Assembly: GCA_963520375.1 (NCBI GenBank)
Contig: CAUQQF010000003.1
Coordinates: 62,001 to 126,000 of the forward strand
Length of the DNA stretch: 64,000 nt
Reading direction: 5' to 3'
Origin: JABCPE02 sp963520375
GTDB taxonomy: Bacteria; Bacteroidota; Bacteroidia; Flavobacteriales; Weeksellaceae
Translations under genes and position numbers: made by a program
Part shown: positions 24,466 to 33,448 of the stretch, piece after piece
Numbering within the stretch: the first letter of the stretch is position 1
Layout of the letters: each line of letters starts with the position of its first letter
Notes under the pieces: model-generated
Databases searched by the model: none
Told to the model about the DNA's origin: nothing
The model's input: only the letters and a program-made list of their open reading frames with translations

Positions 24466-26970
24466 TTATTTTTTCTTTGCTGTTTTTTTCTCTGCAAAAG
24501 CTGTTTTATCCTGCTCCAAAATCCACTTTTTTACTTGGTCTAAGGAAATTTCTTTCAGTTCCTCTGCCGTATATTTAGTGTCATCTTGTTTTTTAGGAAT
24601 CTTGAAATTCGCTTTTTTAAATTTTATAAAAGACCCCCATCGCCCATTTTCTATTGATATTTTCTCTTCTTCCCACTGCCGGATATATCGGTTGGCTTCC
24701 TTATCGAGCTTCGCCTCTATAAGTTCCTCCACTTCTTTTTGGGATAGATTTTCAAAATCGTATTTTTTAGGCACATTGATGTAGATATCCTGATATTTCA
24801 GATACGGCCCAAATCTTCCTACGCCTTTAGTAACGGGCTCTCCCTTATAAGAAGCCACTGGCGCATCTGCCTTTTTCTTTTCTTCTATGATGGCCACTGC
24901 TCGGTCATAGTCCACCGAAAGCGGATTTTCTCCCTTTGGAAGACTGATGAACACCTCGCCCCATTTCACATATGGCCCAAAACGCCCCACTCCTACCGTA
25001 ACGGTTTTTCCTTCGTAATCTTGTAAATCAAATGGCACTTTAAAGAGTTCCAAAGCCTCCTCCAAAGTAATGGTAACGATGTTTTGAGTCGCCATCAGTG
25101 ATGCGAAAATAGGCTTTTCATCACTGTCCGTTTCTCCTATCTGAACCATCGGCCCAAAACGCCCAATTCGAGCATAAACATTTTTGCCTGTTTTAGGGTC
25201 TTGTCCCAGCAGTCTCTCTCCTGTCGCCCTATCTGCATTCTCGCCTACATCCTCTATTTTTGGGTGAAAACTACTATAGAAGTTTTTTAAAACATCTTTC
25301 CATTTCTCTTCTCCTCTGGCTATCTCATCGAAATCTTCCTCCACTTTTGCAGTGAAACCATAGTCCAGAATTTCATTGAAATTAGTTGTCAAAAAGTCAT
25401 TTACAACGATTCCTATATCTGTTGGGACAAATTTATTTTTATCTCCTCCGAATTTCTCCGTTAGGATTTCTTTTTTTAATCCTGTTTTTGTCAAAGTAAG
25501 CTTTACTATTTCGCGTCCCTTTGGTTCTATTTCGCGCTTGTCTACATACTCACGGTTCTGAATCGTCTGAATCGTAGGCGCATAAGTAGACGGCCTTCCG
25601 ATGCCTAATTCTTCCAGTTTTTTCACCAAGCCAGCTTCTGTAAAACGAGACACTGGACGGCTGAATTTTTCTACTGCTGTGATTTTTTTATATGCCAAAG
25701 CTTCGCCTACATTTACTTTTGGTAATATTTTGTCGCCATCCTCCTGCTCTTCATCTTCATTTTTATAAATACCATAAGCACGAAGGAAACCATCAAAAAC
25801 TATAACCTCTCCCTGCGCCTCGAAATGCTGCGGCAACTCTGGATTTCCTATTTCTATCACCGTTTTTTCCAGCTTGGCGTTGGCCATCTGGCTGGCTAAT
25901 GTTCGTTTGTATATAAGCTGATAAAGCTTGTTCAGCTGGGCATCTCCGATGGATTTCACTCCAAAATCCGTTGGACGAATCGCCTCGTGGGCTTCCTGTG
26001 CAGATGCCGATTTGGTCACATAGTTTCTTGGCTGAGAATACTCTTCACCAAACTCTTTCAGAATCTGACTTTTAGCAGCATTTATTGCCTCCTGAGAAAG
26101 GTTCACAGAGTCCGTTCTCATATAGGTAATGTATCCCTCTTCATAGAGCCTTTGCGCCACACGCATTGTCGTTGTTACGCCATATCCCAGCCTGTTACTC
26201 GCTTCCTGCTGTAATGTAGAAGTGGTAAAAGGAGCAGATGCCGAGCGCTGCGCAGGTTTTACATCTATATTAAGAACCTTAAAATCAATATTTTGAACTT
26301 GGTTTAGGAAGTCCTCTGCATCTTGTTCTTTGGTAAAATCTTTCTTTAGTTTTGCGGAAATTTCTTGTTTTTCAAGGTTGGTAAAAACGCCTTCCACTTT
26401 ATACGAAGGAATGGGCTTAAACTCCCTTATTTCCTTTTCTCTTTCTACAATGAGCCGCACCGCTACCGACTGAACGCGCCCAGCCGAAAGCCCTGGTTTT
26501 ACTTTCTTCCAAAGGACTGGCGACATCTCAAAACCCACAATTCGGTCAAGAACTCTTCTTGCCTGCTGGGCATTGACCAAGTTTTGGTCTATTTCTCTAG
26601 GGTTTTCTACTGCTTTTAGTATTGCATTTTTAGTAATTTCGTGGAAAACTATTCTTTTGGTATTTTCAGATTTTAGTTTTAGCTCTTGTGCAAGATGCCA
26701 AGCGATAGCCTCTCCTTCGCGGTCTTCATCGGAAGCCAGCCACACTGTTTCAGCTTTTTTAGCTGCTGCTTTCAGCTCTGCCACCACTTTTTTCTTATCG
26801 GCAGAGATTTCATAATCTGGCGTAAAATCTTCCAAATTGATACCCATGCCTTTTTTAGGAAGGTCTCTGATGTGTCCAAAACTGGATTTCACCTCGAAAT
26901 CCTTACCCAAATATTTTTGAATAGTTTTTGCCTTTGCAGGAGACTCTACGATTACTAAATTTTTTGCCAT
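24466..26970 (-). CDS. topA: DNA topoisomerase I
   Basis: 834 residues. The N-terminal TOPRIM domain starts NLVIVESPAKAKTIQKYLG and contains ASDEDREGEAIAWHL. The catalytic tyrosine is in the GYITYMRTDS motif near residue 285. The type IA core continues to about 590. Instead of Cys4 zinc fingers, the C-terminus has four TopA_C-type repeats around GRFGPMVQIG, GRFGPYVKWG, GRFGPYLKYQ and GRWGSFIKFK, and a Lys-rich end. It relaxes negative supercoils behind transcription. It is the first gene of a long minus-strand run that ends with the Wzc-like gene. Confidence 0.97.
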   Translation of the reverse strand: MAKNLVIVESPAKAKTIQKYLGKDFEVKSSFGHIRDLPKKGMGINLEDFTPDYEISADKKKVVAELKAAAKKAETVWLASDEDREGEAIAWHLAQELKLKSENTKRIVFHEITKNAILKAVENPREIDQNLVNAQQARRVLDRIVGFEMSPVLWKKVKPGLSAGRVQSVAVRLIVEREKEIREFKPIPSYKVEGVFTNLEKQEISAKLKKDFTKEQDAEDFLNQVQNIDFKVLNIDVKPAQRSASAPFTTSTLQQEASNRLGYGVTTTMRVAQRLYEEGYITYMRTDSVNLSQEAINAAKSQILKEFGEEYSQPRNYVTKSASAQEAHEAIRPTDFGVKSIGDAQLNKLYQLIYKRTLASQMANAKLEKTVIEIGNPELPQHFEAQGEVIVFDGFLRAYGIYKNEDEEQEDGDKILPKVNVGEALAYKKITAVEKFSRPVSRFTEAGLVKKLEELGIGRPSTYAPTIQTIQNREYVDKREIEPKGREIVKLTLTKTGLKKEILTEKFGGDKNKFVPTDIGIVVNDFLTTNFNEILDYGFTAKVEEDFDEIARGEEKWKDVLKNFYSSFHPKIEDVGENADRATGERLLGQDPKTGKNVYARIGRFGPMVQIGETDSDEKPIFASLMATQNIVTITLEEALELFKVPFDLQDYEGKTVTVGVGRFGPYVKWGEVFISLPKGENPLSVDYDRAVAIIEEKKKADAPVASYKGEPVTKGVGRFGPYLKYQDIYINVPKKYDFENLSQKEVEELIEAKLDKEANRYIRQWEEEKISIENGRWGSFIKFKKANFKIPKKQDDTKYTAEELKEISLDQVKKWILEQDKTAFAEKKTAKKK

Positions 26971-27084
26971 ACCAAAAATTTTTGCAAAAGTATAATATTA
27001 TTTTGAATTAGTAGATACCCTTATTTGGAATTTGATTTTACGATATTAAATGTCACTATTTTTCATATTTTCTTCTAAATTTAA

Positions 27085-27092
27085 TATCTTTG
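27085..27092 (+). promoter_or_regulatory. -7 box for the TPP-riboswitch transcript
   Basis: TATCTTTG fits the flavobacterial -7 consensus and lies just upstream of the riboswitch aptamer. No clear TTTG is at the -33 position. Confidence 0.5.
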
Positions 27093-27099
27093 TGCCAGC

Positions 27100-27175
27100 A
27101 AAAAGGGGTGCTGTAAAAGGCTGAGATCATACCCAATGAACCTGAACAGGTAATGCTGTTTAGGGAAGTGTTTAG
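27100..27175 (+). ncRNA. TPP riboswitch (THI element)
   Basis: All conserved blocks of the thiamine pyrophosphate aptamer are present in order: GGGGTGC (27105-27111), GGCTGAGAT (27119-27127), ATACCC (27129-27134), GAACCTGA (27138-27145), CAGG-TAATGCTG (to 27158) and AGGGAAG (27162-27168). It lies about 75 nt upstream of a TonB-dependent receptor gene, which it should switch off when TPP is plentiful. The region between aptamer and start codon has no strong terminator, so control of translation is more likely. Confidence 0.95.
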
Positions 27176-27248
27176 GCACGATTGTGTTCTCTTATTTTTT
27201 CGCATCCTTTTATTCTCAAAATTGTTTAACTAAAAAATTATTGAAAGA

Positions 27249-29330
27249 ATGAAAGGAATTATTTATTTAGGGCTATGCGCTAGCTCTATGTCCTACGCAC
27301 AGGCAGATTCTGCCAAAGTTAAAGAAATCGAAGTGGTTAATTTCACCAAACGGCTTCCTGTCACCAAAGAAATCATCCGTGTGGAAAATTTAGCCCAGAA
27401 AAACCTCGGGCAGGATCTTCCGATGCTCCTCAAAAACCAGACTTCTGTCCTCTCCTCATCGGACACTGGGAACGGAGTGGGCTATTCGGATTTTAGAATT
27501 CGGGGCGTGGCAGGGACTTCTATCAATGTGATGATGAATGGTGTTCCGTACAACGACAGCGAATCGCAGGGGACTTTCTTCGTGAATGTCAGCGATTTAG
27601 CCAGTTCAGCTTCTCAAATCTTGATTCAAAGAGGCGTAGGAAGCACATCCAACGGGGCAGCGGCTTTCGGGGCGAGTGTAAATATCATCACCAAAAATCC
27701 AGAGGAAACACCATACTTCCGAACCGACCAGTCCTATGGTTCTTTTGATACCAGAAAACACTCTTTCGAGGCTGGAACAGGGAATTTTCTTCACAACAAA
27801 TTCTCCATCATGGCGAGATATTCCATCATAAAATCAGATGGATACATAGACAGGGCAACTTCTGACCTGCAGTCCTACAACATCACAGCTTTATTCAAAA
27901 CTGAAAAAACAAAACTAAAATTTTTGGCTTTTGGCGGCAAGGAAAAAACTTACCAATCATGGAACGGAATAGATGAGAACACCTATAAAATCAACCGAAA
28001 GTTCAACTCCTCTGGGGCAATCTACCAAGGTGGAAATATCGTGAAATTCTACGATAACGAAACGGACAATTACCGTCAAAACCATTATCATCTTATTCTA
28101 AATCAAAACATCAGCAACCATTGGGATTTGGAAACGACCTTTCATTACACCAAAGGAAAAGGCTTCTACGAAAACTACAAACAAGACCAAAGACCCGATA
28201 AATACAATATTCTCAATTCTGGAATCATAAAAACAGACCTCATCAGGAAAAAATGGCTGGACAATGATTTTTATGGAATGGTTGCGCATATTTATGGAAA
28301 GTATAACCAACTGAAAATCAACCTCGGCGGAGCAGGAAACCAATACCACGGAAAACATTTCGGGAATATGAGCTCGGCGTTTGGGCTGCCGCAGATTCCT
28401 TTCGAGCATGAATATTACCGAAATCATTCGGTGAAAAACGACCTTTCTTTCTTCGGAAAATTTATTTATTCTTTGAATAAATTTGAGCTTTTTGGAGATT
28501 TACAATTTAGACATATCTATCACAATGCCAGAGCTTTAGAATATTTCAAAGGAGAAGGAGGCGATTTCAGCCGAGTGTTTAATTTCCTAAACCCAAAAAC
28601 GGGAATTAACTTTAATTTTAATCACGGAAAAATCTATTTCTCCTACGCACTGGCTCACCGAGAGCCGAGCAGAAAGGACATTATTTCTAAAAATGATATC
28701 CAGCACGAAACGCTCCACGACTTTGAACTGGGACTGGAAAAAAGCGGAAAATTCTTTTCTGTTTTTGCGAACCTCTACTATATGCACTACAATAACCAAC
28801 TGGTTTTCAGTGGTAAAATTGATAACACAGGCGCTTTCATCAGAGAAAATTCAGGAAAATCTTTCAGAAGAGGCGTGGAATTTGGCTTTAATCTAAAACC
28901 CATCAAAAACATTCAAATTTTGGCCAATGCAACTTTGAGCGAAAACAAAAATCTTAATTTTCATGTGAAAAATGGCGGACTGCTTGAAAACTTGGGAACT
29001 ACAGACATTGCTCTTTCTCCGAAATTCATCAGTAATATCGGTGTTTCTTATCAGCTGAAAAACTTTAATTTCGGGATTCAAAACCAATTTGTCAGCGGGC
29101 AGTATCTGGATAATACCCAGACCCTTGCAATTCCTGATTATAACCTTTTGGATTTCTTGGCTGGTTATAAATTGAGCTTAAAACATTACGAACTAAATCT
29201 TTATTTCAATCTCAATAACCTTCTCAACAGAATGTACATGACCAAAGGACATGTCTATGATGGAGCTGCCTATTATTTCCCACAGGCAGGGCGAAATTTC
29301 ATGCTGGGAATGACTTGGTTAGTGAAATAA
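27249..29330 (+). CDS. TonB-dependent receptor under TPP-riboswitch control, probable thiamine transporter
   Basis: 693 residues. A signal peptide (to about SYAQ, residue 18), a plug domain (about 30-160; RIRGVAGTSINVMMNGVPYNDSESQG, QRGVGSTSNGAAAFGASVNI) and a 22-strand barrel ending in NFMLGMTWLVK with a hydrophobic C-terminal strand. There is no N-terminal carboxypeptidase-like domain. It carries a ligand across the outer membrane with TonB energy. A TPP riboswitch directly upstream indicates thiamine or a precursor, matching the thiamine-regulated outer-membrane receptors predicted in Bacteroidota. No inner-membrane thiamine carrier gene follows; the transcript ends at a terminator. Confidence 0.92.
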   Translation: MKGIIYLGLCASSMSYAQADSAKVKEIEVVNFTKRLPVTKEIIRVENLAQKNLGQDLPMLLKNQTSVLSSSDTGNGVGYSDFRIRGVAGTSINVMMNGVPYNDSESQGTFFVNVSDLASSASQILIQRGVGSTSNGAAAFGASVNIITKNPEETPYFRTDQSYGSFDTRKHSFEAGTGNFLHNKFSIMARYSIIKSDGYIDRATSDLQSYNITALFKTEKTKLKFLAFGGKEKTYQSWNGIDENTYKINRKFNSSGAIYQGGNIVKFYDNETDNYRQNHYHLILNQNISNHWDLETTFHYTKGKGFYENYKQDQRPDKYNILNSGIIKTDLIRKKWLDNDFYGMVAHIYGKYNQLKINLGGAGNQYHGKHFGNMSSAFGLPQIPFEHEYYRNHSVKNDLSFFGKFIYSLNKFELFGDLQFRHIYHNARALEYFKGEGGDFSRVFNFLNPKTGINFNFNHGKIYFSYALAHREPSRKDIISKNDIQHETLHDFELGLEKSGKFFSVFANLYYMHYNNQLVFSGKIDNTGAFIRENSGKSFRRGVEFGFNLKPIKNIQILANATLSENKNLNFHVKNGGLLENLGTTDIALSPKFISNIGVSYQLKNFNFGIQNQFVSGQYLDNTQTLAIPDYNLLDFLAGYKLSLKHYELNLYFNLNNLLNRMYMTKGHVYDGAAYYFPQAGRNFMLGMTWLVK

Positions 29331-29334
29331 CCAC

Positions 29335-29367
29335 AAAAAAAGAGCATCTTTTACAGATGCTCTTTTT
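29335..29367. terminator. Bidirectional terminator between convergent genes
   Basis: Stem AAAAAGAGCATCT / AGATGCTCTTTTT with a short loop and T-runs on both strands, between the receptor stop (29330) and the nuclease stop (29371). Confidence 0.9.
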
Positions 29368-29370
29368 AAT

Positions 29371-30162
29371 TTATAAAACTTCATTTAGAATTTTAGCCAA
29401 TCTCAATCCTGCATGGAGAAGCTGTCTTTCTAACAAATCTTTATACTGCTCTTGATAATCATAGCTGTAGTTTTCACCAGGTTTTACGCTGGCGTAAAGC
29501 TGGTTAGCCGCTTGGTGGCTTTCATAGAGCCAGTCTTCTAAGCTTCCGCTCTGGATTTTTTGGATTTCTTCTTTTGATTTCACATCCAGAACCCTTGCAA
29601 ACTCCGTGTAGCTGTATTTGGTATTATCTATCAGACCGCTATCCCAAAGGGAATGAAGATTAGTATCTTTCTTGAAGAATTGTATCTTGATGAGGTTTCC
29701 TCCCAAATCTTCTTCTCTTCCTGTGTGCATAGGCTGCATCATATCCCCAAGAAAATGCACTAAAAATCTCAAATAGATTTCCCTATCTGCATCAGGCGTG
29801 TTTTTATCTACGATAATGCCCTTTACATTTTGTATTGCAGTATAAATATTGGGTTTATTATTATTCTTTAATTGTTCTATAAACTGCTCTTTGGTCTCCT
29901 GTGGCGGAATATTTACATAATGCCATGTGCTGGTATTTTTCCATTCTGGAGAATTTCTGACATTATCTGGCCAGTTTGCCCAATACGCAAGTTTCTGTTT
30001 CCCGATAAGTTTTTTCAGTTTTCTTTTCGCTCTGTTAGTCAGGTGTTTTTCTGCTATTTCTGCTACTACACGGTGACCTGTAACGCCCCAAGCCGATGCT
30101 TCTACTATTCCGAAAATAAAGAATACCGCGATGAAAATCTTTTTTAAAATCCTTGTGTTCAT
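29371..30162 (-). CDS. Secreted S1/P1-type nuclease
   Basis: 263 residues. The signal peptide ends at Ala24, so the mature protein begins with Trp25; in S1/P1 nucleases this N-terminal Trp and His30 (WGVTGH) are zinc ligands. Further zinc ligands are in WPDNVR, TWHYVNIP, FLVHFLGDMMQPMHTG and GNLIKIQ...NLHSLWDSGLID. The enzyme is a three-zinc nuclease and 3'-nucleotidase acting on single-stranded DNA and RNA in the periplasm or outside the cell. It starts 4 nt after a gene for a phosphorylase-like protein, so they are one transcription unit. Confidence 0.94.
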   Translation of the reverse strand: MNTRILKKIFIAVFFIFGIVEASAWGVTGHRVVAEIAEKHLTNRAKRKLKKLIGKQKLAYWANWPDNVRNSPEWKNTSTWHYVNIPPQETKEQFIEQLKNNNKPNIYTAIQNVKGIIVDKNTPDADREIYLRFLVHFLGDMMQPMHTGREEDLGGNLIKIQFFKKDTNLHSLWDSGLIDNTKYSYTEFARVLDVKSKEEIQKIQSGSLEDWLYESHQAANQLYASVKPGENYSYDYQEQYKDLLERQLLHAGLRLAKILNEVL

Positions 30163-30166
30163 TGTT

Positions 30167-31825
30167 TTATTTCAAAATTTTCTCTAAAATTCGTAATGTG
30201 ATTAAATAGGTAGGTTTCACACCTGTAAGCCCCAGCCCTCCTGAAGAAAGTGTGCTTCCTGTTTCCAGTGGATTATCAGAAGCGTAGTAAGCATAACATA
30301 AGAATAAATTCTCATTGATATGGTGGCGGATTTTAGAAGCCACCTGTATAGCTTTCTGATAATGAGCACCTTCCATCTCAAGACCGATAGACTTCCACGA
30401 GGTATTCATGAAATAAGACAAAATATCCTTATTCTGAAGCGATGTTCCCAAAACAGTGACCATACTTCCCTCAAAGGCTTTCAGTTCTGAGTCTTGGAAA
30501 TCATCCAATTTCAGTGCGTTTTCAAATGGATAATTATCCGCTGTTCCTTCAAAAATATGCGATGTGGGAATCATGATATCTCCTTTTTCTCCTGTAAGAA
30601 TTCCTGCTTTACCCATAATAGAGATGGATTTCACATTGAGCTTGCACTCCTCTCCTTTCACATCAAATGGGCGCAGAAGCTCGTCCATAATCTCGTAAGC
30701 CTGCTCTCCAAAGGCGTAATCAAAAACTATCAAAACATCTTCGCCAGAGAAATTAGCCTCCGCGAAAGGCGTGTTTTTCAGGTTCGTTTTCTTTAAATCA
30801 ATGATTTGCACATCTATATTACTTCCACTTTCATCATTGATGTAAATCATCCCTTGAGAAAGAGCATAGTCCAAAATCTTATCCTGAAGGTCTTTTTTGT
30901 TGCTGATTTCCTCGTAAAGTGTGTAATCTATTCCTGTTTTACAAGTTTTTTTCAAGGCATCGTTCGCAAAAAGCATATTTTTCACCGAGTGCATATTCGC
31001 ACTGATGATGTTAAGCGGTCTTTGGTAAAGATTTTCCTTAACCAAAATTTCTTTAAGTGTATTTGCCCATTTTTCGCCGAAAAGGTGGTGTCCTACGCGC
31101 TCCTGCAATATCGCAGAAAAATAAATTTCGCGTTCTCTTTCCTCTGCCCAGTCTAAGAAACTCACTTGTCCAAGGTTATAGACAATCTTGAACAATCGGT
31201 CTGGATTGTCATCACTTCCAAATTTTTTGTACGCCTCCAAAGTCTCATCAAAAGACCTTCCTAGCAGCGCCGAAAGATGAATAATCGCTGTTTCTTTTTC
31301 GGTTCTTGTGAATTTTTTCTCTCCTTTGGCTACTTCTTCTATTATTTTCCAAACTCTTCTCGGTCTGCCCTCCTCCATATCAAAACCGATATTTCTGATT
31401 TTGTCCGCTTCTATATAAAGGAAAGTAAGGTGAGTAAGGATATCATAAATCTCCGAACGACCCAGCAGAACCTCTATGTTCATCTGGTGCTGGTCTATAC
31501 GGTAGCAGTTTCTTCTTCGTTTTTTAGGGACTATGGGCGTGAAACTCGCTTTGTGAAAGCCTTCATCCGAGGTCAAATGAATAAATGCACACTCCTCTAT
31601 TCCCTCTGGAAGTCTATCCAAAACATAGAGCAATCCGTCTAATTCTATCTTGTTCGGATTGTTCATCGTTCCATAGATTTCAGGATTGATGGTAGAAAGC
31701 AGCGTTCTGATATTCTGTCCTGACCTTCCACCAGGTTTGAAAGAACCTCTATAAAAAAGATGCCGCATAGAGACATATATTTTCTCTATCGCCTCCGTGG
31801 TTTGTCTTGCTCGTGATTGTGCCAT
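30167..31825 (-). CDS. Conserved Bacteroidota protein with nucleoside-phosphorylase-like C-terminal half (probably DUF6909)
   Basis: 552 residues, no signal peptide or membrane helix. The first 300 residues are mostly helical and unlike anything I know (start ARQTTEAIEKIYVSMRHLFYRG). The second half has a beta-alpha pattern; the region from about 400 (VKSISIMGKAGILTGEKGDIM, then FEGTADNYPFENAL) to WKSIGLEMEGAHY resembles the purine-nucleoside-phosphorylase/MTA-nucleosidase superfamily, where the EMEGA motif carries the ribose-binding Met-Glu. I believe databases list the family as DUF6909. It is first in an operon with a secreted S1/P1 nuclease and has a clear promoter, which hints at nucleotide scavenging, but no activity is established. 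Confidence 0.7.
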   Translation of the reverse strand: MAQSRARQTTEAIEKIYVSMRHLFYRGSFKPGGRSGQNIRTLLSTINPEIYGTMNNPNKIELDGLLYVLDRLPEGIEECAFIHLTSDEGFHKASFTPIVPKKRRRNCYRIDQHQMNIEVLLGRSEIYDILTHLTFLYIEADKIRNIGFDMEEGRPRRVWKIIEEVAKGEKKFTRTEKETAIIHLSALLGRSFDETLEAYKKFGSDDNPDRLFKIVYNLGQVSFLDWAEEREREIYFSAILQERVGHHLFGEKWANTLKEILVKENLYQRPLNIISANMHSVKNMLFANDALKKTCKTGIDYTLYEEISNKKDLQDKILDYALSQGMIYINDESGSNIDVQIIDLKKTNLKNTPFAEANFSGEDVLIVFDYAFGEQAYEIMDELLRPFDVKGEECKLNVKSISIMGKAGILTGEKGDIMIPTSHIFEGTADNYPFENALKLDDFQDSELKAFEGSMVTVLGTSLQNKDILSYFMNTSWKSIGLEMEGAHYQKAIQVASKIRHHINENLFLCYAYYASDNPLETGSTLSSGGLGLTGVKPTYLITLRILEKILK

Positions 31826-31853
31826 ATTTATATTATGATTTTTGTAAAAGTTA

Positions 31854-31884
31854 CAAAATTATGATAAACTCATGGATGTACAAA
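31854..31884 (-). promoter_or_regulatory. Promoter of the phosphorylase-like/nuclease operon
   Basis: On the minus strand TTTG (31884-31881), a 19-nt spacer and TAATTTTG (31861-31854): an ideal flavobacterial promoter, about 30 nt upstream of the start codon at 31825. Confidence 0.75.
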
Positions 31885-31954
31885 AGAATTTAATCCGAAA
31901 TTAATGTTTTCTTTTAAAAAAATTATTGATTTTTTAAACTTAAAAATTAAAATA

Positions 31955-32034
31955 TCGATAGAGAGAAACTATTTAGATTGCTTATAAATTAAATCAAAAC
32001 TATCGACTAGGAGAATTTTATTTCATAACTTTGT
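31955..32034 (+). promoter_or_regulatory. dps control region: OxyR-like half-site, inverted repeat and -7 box
   Basis: TAACTTTG at 32027-32034 is a good -7 box, 19 nt ahead of the start codon, but no TTTG is found at -33, suggesting activator-dependent transcription. Upstream, ATAG-N7-CTAT (31958-31972) equals one half of the E. coli OxyR consensus; and TCGATAG (31955-31961) and CTATCGA (32001-32007) form an inverted repeat with a 39-nt spacer. Confidence 0.4.
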
Positions 32035-32053
32035 AGAAATAAATCCTAAAAAT

Positions 32054-32527
32054 ATGAAAAATTCTAACATTATTGGTCTTAGAGAAGAAGACTGCAAAAA
32101 CATCGCTGAGAAGCTAAACATCCTTCTTGCAAACTATTCTGTTTTTTACCAAAACACTCGTGGCGCTCACTGGAATATAAAGGGAGAGCAGTTTTTCGTT
32201 CTTCATCCGAAATTCGAAGAACTTTATGACAATCTTGTTCTTAAAATTGATGAAATCGCAGAGAGAATCCTGACCTTAGGGCATGTACCGAGCCACAACT
32301 ATTCTGATTATCTGAAAGTTTCAACGATTAAAGAGAGCAAGGAAGTGCATAACGGCAAAAAATGCGTAGAAGATATTCTAAACTCTTTCAAAGTAGTGAT
32401 AGACCTACAAAGAGAACTTTTAGAAATAACTGACAAAGTGAATGATGAAGGGACAAACACCCTTGTAAGTGAATACATCACAGAGCAGGAAAAAGATGTC
32501 TGGATGTACAATGCTTATCTTGGATAA
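32054..32527 (+). CDS. dps: Dps-family DNA-binding ferritin
   Basis: 157 residues of the four-helix Dps fold. The intersubunit ferroxidase ligands are His39 (AHWNIKG), His51, Asp66 and Glu70 (KIDEIAERI), all conserved. Dps forms a 12-subunit shell that oxidises ferrous iron with hydrogen peroxide and stores it, protecting DNA. The N-terminus is short and only weakly basic, so DNA binding may be limited. It is a single-gene unit; the upstream region suggests induction by oxidative stress. Confidence 0.93.
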   Translation: MKNSNIIGLREEDCKNIAEKLNILLANYSVFYQNTRGAHWNIKGEQFFVLHPKFEELYDNLVLKIDEIAERILTLGHVPSHNYSDYLKVSTIKESKEVHNGKKCVEDILNSFKVVIDLQRELLEITDKVNDEGTNTLVSEYITEQEKDVWMYNAYLG

Positions 32528-32549
32528 TCACGAATTTATATTGACAAAA

Positions 32550-32584
32550 AAGGGCAGAAGTAGAAAATTACTTTTGCCTTATTT
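32550..32584 (+). terminator. Terminator after dps
   Basis: AAGGGCAGAAGTA and TACTTTTGCCTT pair with one bulge and one mismatch around a short loop, followed by ATTTCTTT. It lies about 25 nt after the dps stop codon. Confidence 0.6.
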
Positions 32585-32628
32585 CTTTATTTTGTTCCTT
32601 ATTTCTATTTTTGTAAAAAATTTGAGTT

Positions 32629-33444
32629 TTGAAATATCAACATCTTAGTACAAATCAACCTATTGGGATTTTCGACAGCGGCGTCGGTGGACTGACAACA
32701 GCGAGAGAAATCAAACGAGTGATGCCGCAGGAGAGTTTCATCTATTTCGGTGATACCAAGCATCTTCCGTATGGCGAAAAATCCAAAGAAGCCATCATAG
32801 ATTATTCCCTGCAAATCACCAAATTCCTTTTGGAACAAAACTGCAAAGCGATAGTAATCGCCTGTAACACTGCTACTTCTAACGCACTAGAAGAAGTAAA
32901 AAAAATGGTGAATGACAAGGTTTTTGTATTCGATGTGATCAATCCCGTTGCCGAAAAAGTAGCCTACGAAATCCACCAAAACATAGGAGTAATCGCTACC
33001 AAAGCAACCGTAAATTCTAAACTTTACAGAAAAAGCATCAGAAAATATAATAAATTCATCAATGTGGAAGAATTGGCAACTCCGCTCCTTGTCCCCGTGA
33101 TAGAGGAAGGATTTATCAATCATCCCATTTCTCACAGCGTAATCTACAATTATCTTTCTAATAAAAAATTAAAAGATATCGATACGCTTATCCTAGGATG
33201 CACTCACTATCCGCTTCTGATGGAAGAAATCAAACAATACTACGGCAACAGAGTGAGAGTGATAGACTCGCCGAATATTGTAGCAAACTACATCAAGCTC
33301 ACTTTGGAAAAGCATAAATTACTGAATACTAATAATCCTAATCCGAAGTATGAATTTTATGTTTCGGATATGACCAAAAATTTCCAAAAGATTTCTAAAA
33401 AATTCTTTGGAAACAAAATAGAATTGGAACTAAAAACCCTTTAA
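32629..33444 (+). CDS. murI: Glutamate racemase
   Basis: 271 residues from a TTG start; the next in-frame ATG would remove the conserved PIGIFDSGVGGLT loop. The two catalytic cysteines are in IACNTATSNAL and GCTHYPLL. It makes D-glutamate for peptidoglycan. A TATTTTTG at 32606-32613 would place transcription start only about 10 nt ahead of the TTG, so the mRNA may have almost no leader. First gene of a run with folA (4-nt gap), a DUF3822 gene and rsmD. Confidence 0.95.
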   Translation: MKYQHLSTNQPIGIFDSGVGGLTTAREIKRVMPQESFIYFGDTKHLPYGEKSKEAIIDYSLQITKFLLEQNCKAIVIACNTATSNALEEVKKMVNDKVFVFDVINPVAEKVAYEIHQNIGVIATKATVNSKLYRKSIRKYNKFINVEELATPLLVPVIEEGFINHPISHSVIYNYLSNKKLKDIDTLILGCTHYPLLMEEIKQYYGNRVRVIDSPNIVANYIKLTLEKHKLLNTNNPNPKYEFYVSDMTKNFQKISKKFFGNKIELELKTL

Positions 33445-33448
33445 CCAA

